From contig CAMBQS010000136.1 in NCBI GenBank assembly GCA_945870015.1, positions 1 through 8,507 of the forward strand: a stretch of 8,507 nt of DNA, written 5' to 3'. The notes below the pieces were generated by a model. That model saw only the letters and a list, made by a program, of their open reading frames with translations, searched no databases and was not told where the DNA came from. The stretch comes from Desulfocicer vacuolatum DSM 3385. Its GTDB lineage: Bacteria > Desulfobacterota > Desulfobacteria > Desulfobacterales > SURF-7. A program made the position numbers and the translations under genes. Shown here in pieces: positions 5,457 through 8,507 of the stretch (position 1 is its first letter; each line of letters opens with the position of its first letter).

Positions 5457-6869
5457 ATGGCTGAAACGACAGAAAAAAAAGAAAAAATAGCCAGGCAGCC
5501 GATGCCGGAACAGGCAGCCAAAGTCAGGGCAAGAAATTTTGAAGAAGTCCCAACCGGATACAGCCCCGAAGTTGCAATGATAGAGGCAAAAAGATGTCTT
5601 CAATGTAAAAAACCGGCCTGCGTTGAAGGATGCCCGGTAGGGGTGGATATCCCGGGGTTCATCGGTCATATCCGGGAAGGTAAATTTGAACAGGCCATCA
5701 GTGTGATCTGGAAAAGAAATGGTTTGCCGGCAGTATGCGGCCGGGTTTGCCCCCAGGAATTGCAGTGTGAAGGGCAATGTATTGTGGGGAAAAAAGGGGA
5801 ACCGGTTGCGATCGGGAATCTGGAACGGTTTGCAGCAGACTATGCCCGCAAAAGTGGAGAGTGTGAATTGCCTGAAAAAGCAACACCCACTGGGAAAAAA
5901 GTTGCGGTTGTGGGATCCGGGCCATCCGGCCTGACCGTCGCGGGTGATCTGGCACTGAAAGGCCATGAGGTAACCATATTCGAGGCATTTCATAAACCAG
6001 GCGGCGTGTTGGTTTACGGAATTCCTGAATTCAGATTGCCCAAGGAGATTGTATTTGCAGAGGTAGAAGGGCTGGAGAATCTGGGCGTGAAACTGGAGTG
6101 CAATGCCGTGGTCGGGCGGACCGTGTCCCTGGATGAACTTTTTGAGCAGGGGTATGATGCCATTTTCCTGGGAGTGGGCGCAGGGCTTCCCACCTTTTTA
6201 AATATTCCAGGAGAAAATCTCATCGGTATTTTATCTGCCAACGAGTATCTTACACGTTCGAACCTGATGAAAGCTTATATGTTCCCGAAATATGATACAC
6301 CTGTCGTAAGAGGAAAGAATGTTATCACATTGGGAGCTGGAAATGTGGCCATGGACGCAGCCAGAACAGCTTTGAGGCTTGGCGCTCAGTCTTCCCGTAT
6401 TGTCTATAGACGTTCCCGTCAGGAAGTTCCGGCAAGAGGCGCAGAAGTTCATCATGCTGAAGAAGAGGGTGTGGAGTTCCATTTTCTGACAAGTCCTGTG
6501 GAATTTAAAGGAAATGAAAAAGGACGCGTCACTGGAATGGTTGGCCGTAAGATGGAGCTGGGTGAGCCGGATAGTTCCGGACGCCGAAGACCCATTGCCG
6601 TAAAAGGTTCTGAGTTTGAACTCGAATGTGATCTGGCAATTATCGCGGTAGGTGCAGGAGCCAATCCGTTGTTGACTCAATCCACCAAAGAACTTGAATT
6701 AAATAAATGGGGATATATTGTTACAGAAGAAGCAACCGGTAAAACCAGTAAAAAGGGAGTCTGGGCAGGAGGAGATATTGTCACCGGTTCTGCTACGGTA
6801 ATACTTGCCATGGGTGCAGGAAGGCAGGCAGCGAATTCCATTCATGATTACCTTGTAAGAGGATGGTGA
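5457..6869 (+). CDS. nfnB: NfnB: glutamate synthase small-subunit-like flavoprotein of electron-bifurcating transhydrogenase
   Basis: A 470-residue protein, the usual NfnB length, often annotated as 'NADPH-dependent glutamate synthase (GltA), homotetrameric'. The N-terminal domain binds two [4Fe-4S] clusters through C47, C50, C55, C59 and C94, C98, C104, C108. E101 in CPQELQCEGQC is the kind of residue I recall as a non-cysteine ligand in Nfn structures. The FAD fold starts at VVGSGPSG (151-158) with IFEAFHKPGGVL (174-185); the NADPH fold has TLGAGNVAMDAAR (291-303) and YRRSRQEVPAR (317-327); the second FAD motif is VWAGGDIVTGSATVILAMGAGR (about 435-456). NfnB would hold the bifurcating FAD, taking electrons from NADPH and splitting them to ferredoxin and, via NfnA, to NAD+, or the reverse. 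No glutamine amidotransferase or large glutamate synthase subunit adjoins it. GGAGGA (5447-5452) precedes ATG by 4 bases. thiD follows without a gap. SudA is the main alternative. Confidence 0.88.
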   Translation: MAETTEKKEKIARQPMPEQAAKVRARNFEEVPTGYSPEVAMIEAKRCLQCKKPACVEGCPVGVDIPGFIGHIREGKFEQAISVIWKRNGLPAVCGRVCPQELQCEGQCIVGKKGEPVAIGNLERFAADYARKSGECELPEKATPTGKKVAVVGSGPSGLTVAGDLALKGHEVTIFEAFHKPGGVLVYGIPEFRLPKEIVFAEVEGLENLGVKLECNAVVGRTVSLDELFEQGYDAIFLGVGAGLPTFLNIPGENLIGILSANEYLTRSNLMKAYMFPKYDTPVVRGKNVITLGAGNVAMDAARTALRLGAQSSRIVYRRSRQEVPARGAEVHHAEEEGVEFHFLTSPVEFKGNEKGRVTGMVGRKMELGEPDSSGRRRPIAVKGSEFELECDLAIIAVGAGANPLLTQSTKELELNKWGYIVTEEATGKTSKKGVWAGGDIVTGSATVILAMGAGRQAANSIHDYLVRGW

Positions 6870-6883
6870 TTATCCGTGATCGG

Positions 6884-7690
6884 ATGAAAACATATCAAAA
6901 GGTGCTGTGCCTTGCCGGTTCAGATAGCAGCGGAGGGGCTGGAGTTCAGGCGGATTTAAAAACGATTTCAGCTCTTGGTTGTTACGGAATGACGGTAATA
7001 ACAGCCCTGACCAGTCAAAATACACAGGGGGTAACCGCGATTTATGCGGTTCCCCCTGATTTTGTTGAAGCCCAGATGACCACGGTTATTGAAGATATGA
7101 GCGCGGATTCTGTAAAAATCGGGATGCTGTATTCTTCAGAGATCATTCAGGTGGTTTGTGATCTTTTACAAAAATATGATCTTCAAAATGTTGTTCTGGA
7201 TCCGGTAATGGCTTCTCAGAGCGGCAGGCAGCTTCTTCAGGAGGATGCAATTATTTTGGTAAAGTCTTTACTTTTGCCGCAAGTGGATTTGTTGATGCCC
7301 AATTTGCCGGAAGCGGAAATTCTTCTTGGGCGCAGGATACAGGGAGAGGATGCGATCAAAAAGGCTGCCTGTGACCTATCCAGGATGGGATGTGACAACA
7401 TCATGATAAAAGGAGGACATCTTGAAGGCCTGGATACAACAGACTGGCTATATCTTGGCAAACCGGACCGGTTTATCCGATTTCAAGGCAGTCGGGTGAA
7501 AACGGTTAATGATCATGGAACAGGATGCACCTTGTCTTCTGCAGTCGCTTCTTTTCTGGCAAAAGGGCTGGCTTTGGAAGATGCTGTTCGATCTGCAAAA
7601 ATCTATATTACCGAGGCTCTGCAAGCCGGCGCCGCCTATACAATTGGAAAAGGAAGAGGGCCGGTTCATCATTTTTACAAGTACTGGTAA
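6884..7690 (+). CDS. thiD: Hydroxymethylpyrimidine/phosphomethylpyrimidine kinase
   Basis: A 268-residue ribokinase-fold enzyme that phosphorylates 4-amino-5-hydroxymethyl-2-methylpyrimidine twice to the diphosphate used in thiamine phosphate synthesis. Motifs: AGSDSSGGAGVQADLKT (11-27, pyrimidine-binding N-terminus), LDPVM (105-109), MPNLPEAEIL (138-147), KGGH (176-179), and the anion hole with catalytic cysteine HGTGCTLSSA (211-220, C215). No ThiE domain is fused; the protein ends soon after GRGPVHHFYKYW. Two starts are possible. ATG 6884 gives the family-like beginning MKTYQKVLCLAGSD and is chosen. ATG 6863 would add 7 residues and overlap the nfnB stop (6867-6869) by 7 bases, with AAGAGG directly adjoining it and no spacer. 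Either way thiD is coupled to nfnB in one transcript, perhaps translationally. No TPP riboswitch lies in front. It ends 9 bases from the convergent thiL. Confidence 0.92.
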   Translation: MKTYQKVLCLAGSDSSGGAGVQADLKTISALGCYGMTVITALTSQNTQGVTAIYAVPPDFVEAQMTTVIEDMSADSVKIGMLYSSEIIQVVCDLLQKYDLQNVVLDPVMASQSGRQLLQEDAIILVKSLLLPQVDLLMPNLPEAEILLGRRIQGEDAIKKAACDLSRMGCDNIMIKGGHLEGLDTTDWLYLGKPDRFIRFQGSRVKTVNDHGTGCTLSSAVASFLAKGLALEDAVRSAKIYITEALQAGAAYTIGKGRGPVHHFYKYW

Positions 7691-7699
7691 TCAACACCG

Positions 7700-8507
7700 T
7701 TATAACCTGATTTTTTTTCCATGTTGAAATGAAGACAAGGTGGATGGCGGGGCAAGAACATATTCCCCATTGAAAGGCAGGCATTTTCCAACCGGATAGG
7801 CTTCCGGCAAATCCTTTTTTACTTTTTTAAAAATAACAGGAGAGCATGAAAAGAGAAGTTCATAATCTTCTCCTCCGGCCATGGCCAGTTCTTGAGGATC
7901 TATCCTGGCTTTGGAACAAAAAGTGATCAGGTCCGGATGGAGGTGGTTTTTGTCTATGGACAGCTCGATGGAAACCCTGGAAGCTTCTCCGATATGTCCG
8001 GCATCGCCTTTCAGACCATCACTGATATCGGTTACACAACAGACCTTATGTTTGGCAAGTATCTTTGCGGCATCAAATCTGGCGACAGGAGATTTGAAAA
8101 AAGAGATCAACGGTTGATTACAGAAATTTCCCTGTTGCAGTGTTTCAAGTCCTGCCCGTGCCAATCCCAGAGGACCGGTGCAATATAATCCATCACCTGG
8201 TTTTGCCTTGGAACGAAGCGGAAAAATATCATCATGGCCTTCTCCTATCGCAAAAAGATCCAGGGACAGTTTGTCGGTATCGGACAGATTCCCTCCACCA
8301 AGCGTACAGCAGTATTTTTTCAGGCCCATTCCAACCCCATGATAAATAGCCTCTGCTTCTTTCCGGGAAAGATATGGCGGCATCCCAAGGTTTATGAACA
8401 AGCTGACGGGTTTGGCAAAAGATGCCGCAAGGTCACTCAGGGTGACGGTAACAGCCTTCAATCCGATCTCTTCCGGTGTTTGCCATTCTCTTTTAAAGTG
8501 AATATCT
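7700..8507 (-). CDS. thiL: Thiamine-monophosphate kinase, N-terminus beyond the right edge
   Basis: Partial gene on the minus strand: 268 residues are visible and the frame is open to the right edge. ThiL phosphorylates thiamine monophosphate to thiamine diphosphate, the active cofactor, using ATP; it belongs to the PurM/AIR-synthase-like ATP-binding family. In visible numbering: DIHFKREWQTPEEIG (1-15), matching the family's HF...TPEDLG stretch, VTLSDLAAS (21-29), LGGGNLSDTD (69-78), GDGLYCTGPLGLARAGL (104-120), VTDISDGL (158-165) and AGGEDYELLF (210-219), all diagnostic. A TTG at 8461 could be read as a start, but the conserved sequence upstream of it shows the gene continues. Missing are the N-terminal residues with the first metal-binding aspartates. 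It converges with thiD across a 9-base gap, so two thiamine genes sit side by side but in separate transcripts. Confidence 0.93.
   Translation of the reverse strand, partial: DIHFKREWQTPEEIGLKAVTVTLSDLAASFAKPVSLFINLGMPPYLSRKEAEAIYHGVGMGLKKYCCTLGGGNLSDTDKLSLDLFAIGEGHDDIFPLRSKAKPGDGLYCTGPLGLARAGLETLQQGNFCNQPLISFFKSPVARFDAAKILAKHKVCCVTDISDGLKGDAGHIGEASRVSIELSIDKNHLHPDLITFCSKARIDPQELAMAGGEDYELLFSCSPVIFKKVKKDLPEAYPVGKCLPFNGEYVLAPPSTLSSFQHGKKIRL

Noticed and set aside
5469..5487. A-rich runs (A8 and A6) at the nfnB start as a programmed slippage site
   Set aside because: The frame encodes a normal lysine/glutamate-rich N-terminus and no alternative frame yields a sensible product; similar A8 runs occur in acsE and the flavoprotein gene.
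5430..5993. 187-codon minus-strand open frame opposite nfnB
   Set aside because: It is antisense to conserved cysteine motifs of NfnB and its product is cysteine- and phenylalanine-rich without family character; a shadow of the real gene.
5457..6869. Reading nfnB as the small subunit of assimilatory glutamate synthase
   Set aside because: There is no large subunit or amidotransferase gene beside it, while an NfnA/SudB-type partner directly precedes it. The fold is shared, so the name alone is not evidence.
6800..6884. TPP riboswitch before thiD
   Set aside because: The region is nfnB coding sequence and neither of the conserved thi-box elements is seen.
7688..7718. Terminator between thiD and thiL using the T8 run at 7711-7718
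   Set aside because: No stable stem precedes the T-run on the plus strand (GGTAAT against ATAACC pairs poorly), and the run lies inside the thiL 3' end.

Overview
The window looks like a piece of chromosome from an anaerobic, CO2-fixing or acetate-oxidising bacterium, most likely a Desulfobacterota sulfate reducer or a relative. The evidence is Wood-Ljungdahl genes (the C-terminus of the corrinoid iron-sulfur protein large subunit AcsC, then the methyltransferase AcsE) close to an Nfn-type electron-bifurcating transhydrogenase and a FixC/FixX-like flavoprotein-ferredoxin pair. The lineage is an inference from gene content and moderate-to-low GC; there is no rRNA or other marker to fix it. No mobile element, CRISPR array, tRNA or rRNA was seen.

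Layout, left to right. (1) 1-232: 3' end of acsC, followed by a perfect hairpin. (2) 310-1326: acsE as its own transcription unit, with a good sigma70-like promoter in front and a strong intrinsic terminator behind. (3) 1327-1558: a gene-free leader holding an imperfect stem-loop, then 1559-3516: a two-gene unit of a FixC-like FAD oxidoreductase with an unusual hydrophobic C-terminal extension and a two-cluster [4Fe-4S] ferredoxin. (4) 3513-4304, minus strand: tatD, which converges on the ferredoxin gene so tightly that both stop codons lie in one TTAA. (5) 4305-4547: divergent regulatory region with promoter candidates for tatD and nfnA. (6) 4548-7690: nfnA, nfnB and thiD in one direction; the first two are each preceded by the same 14-base element at nearly the same distance. 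(7) 7700-8507, minus strand: thiL, cut by the right edge, converging on thiD across 9 bases.

How the genes could work together: AcsE moves the methyl group from methyl-tetrahydrofolate to the AcsCD corrinoid protein for acetyl-CoA synthesis, or the reverse during acetate oxidation. NfnAB balances NADH, NADPH and reduced ferredoxin, the redox carriers this pathway needs. The FixCX-like pair would pass electrons between a ferredoxin-type carrier (or an electron transfer flavoprotein) and an acceptor, perhaps membrane quinone. ThiD and ThiL belong to thiamine diphosphate synthesis; that cofactor is needed by pyruvate:ferredoxin oxidoreductase, a functional link to this metabolism but only an inferred one. 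The most distinctive items are the FixC-like protein with its membrane-type tail and the duplicated promoter-like element in front of nfnA and nfnB.
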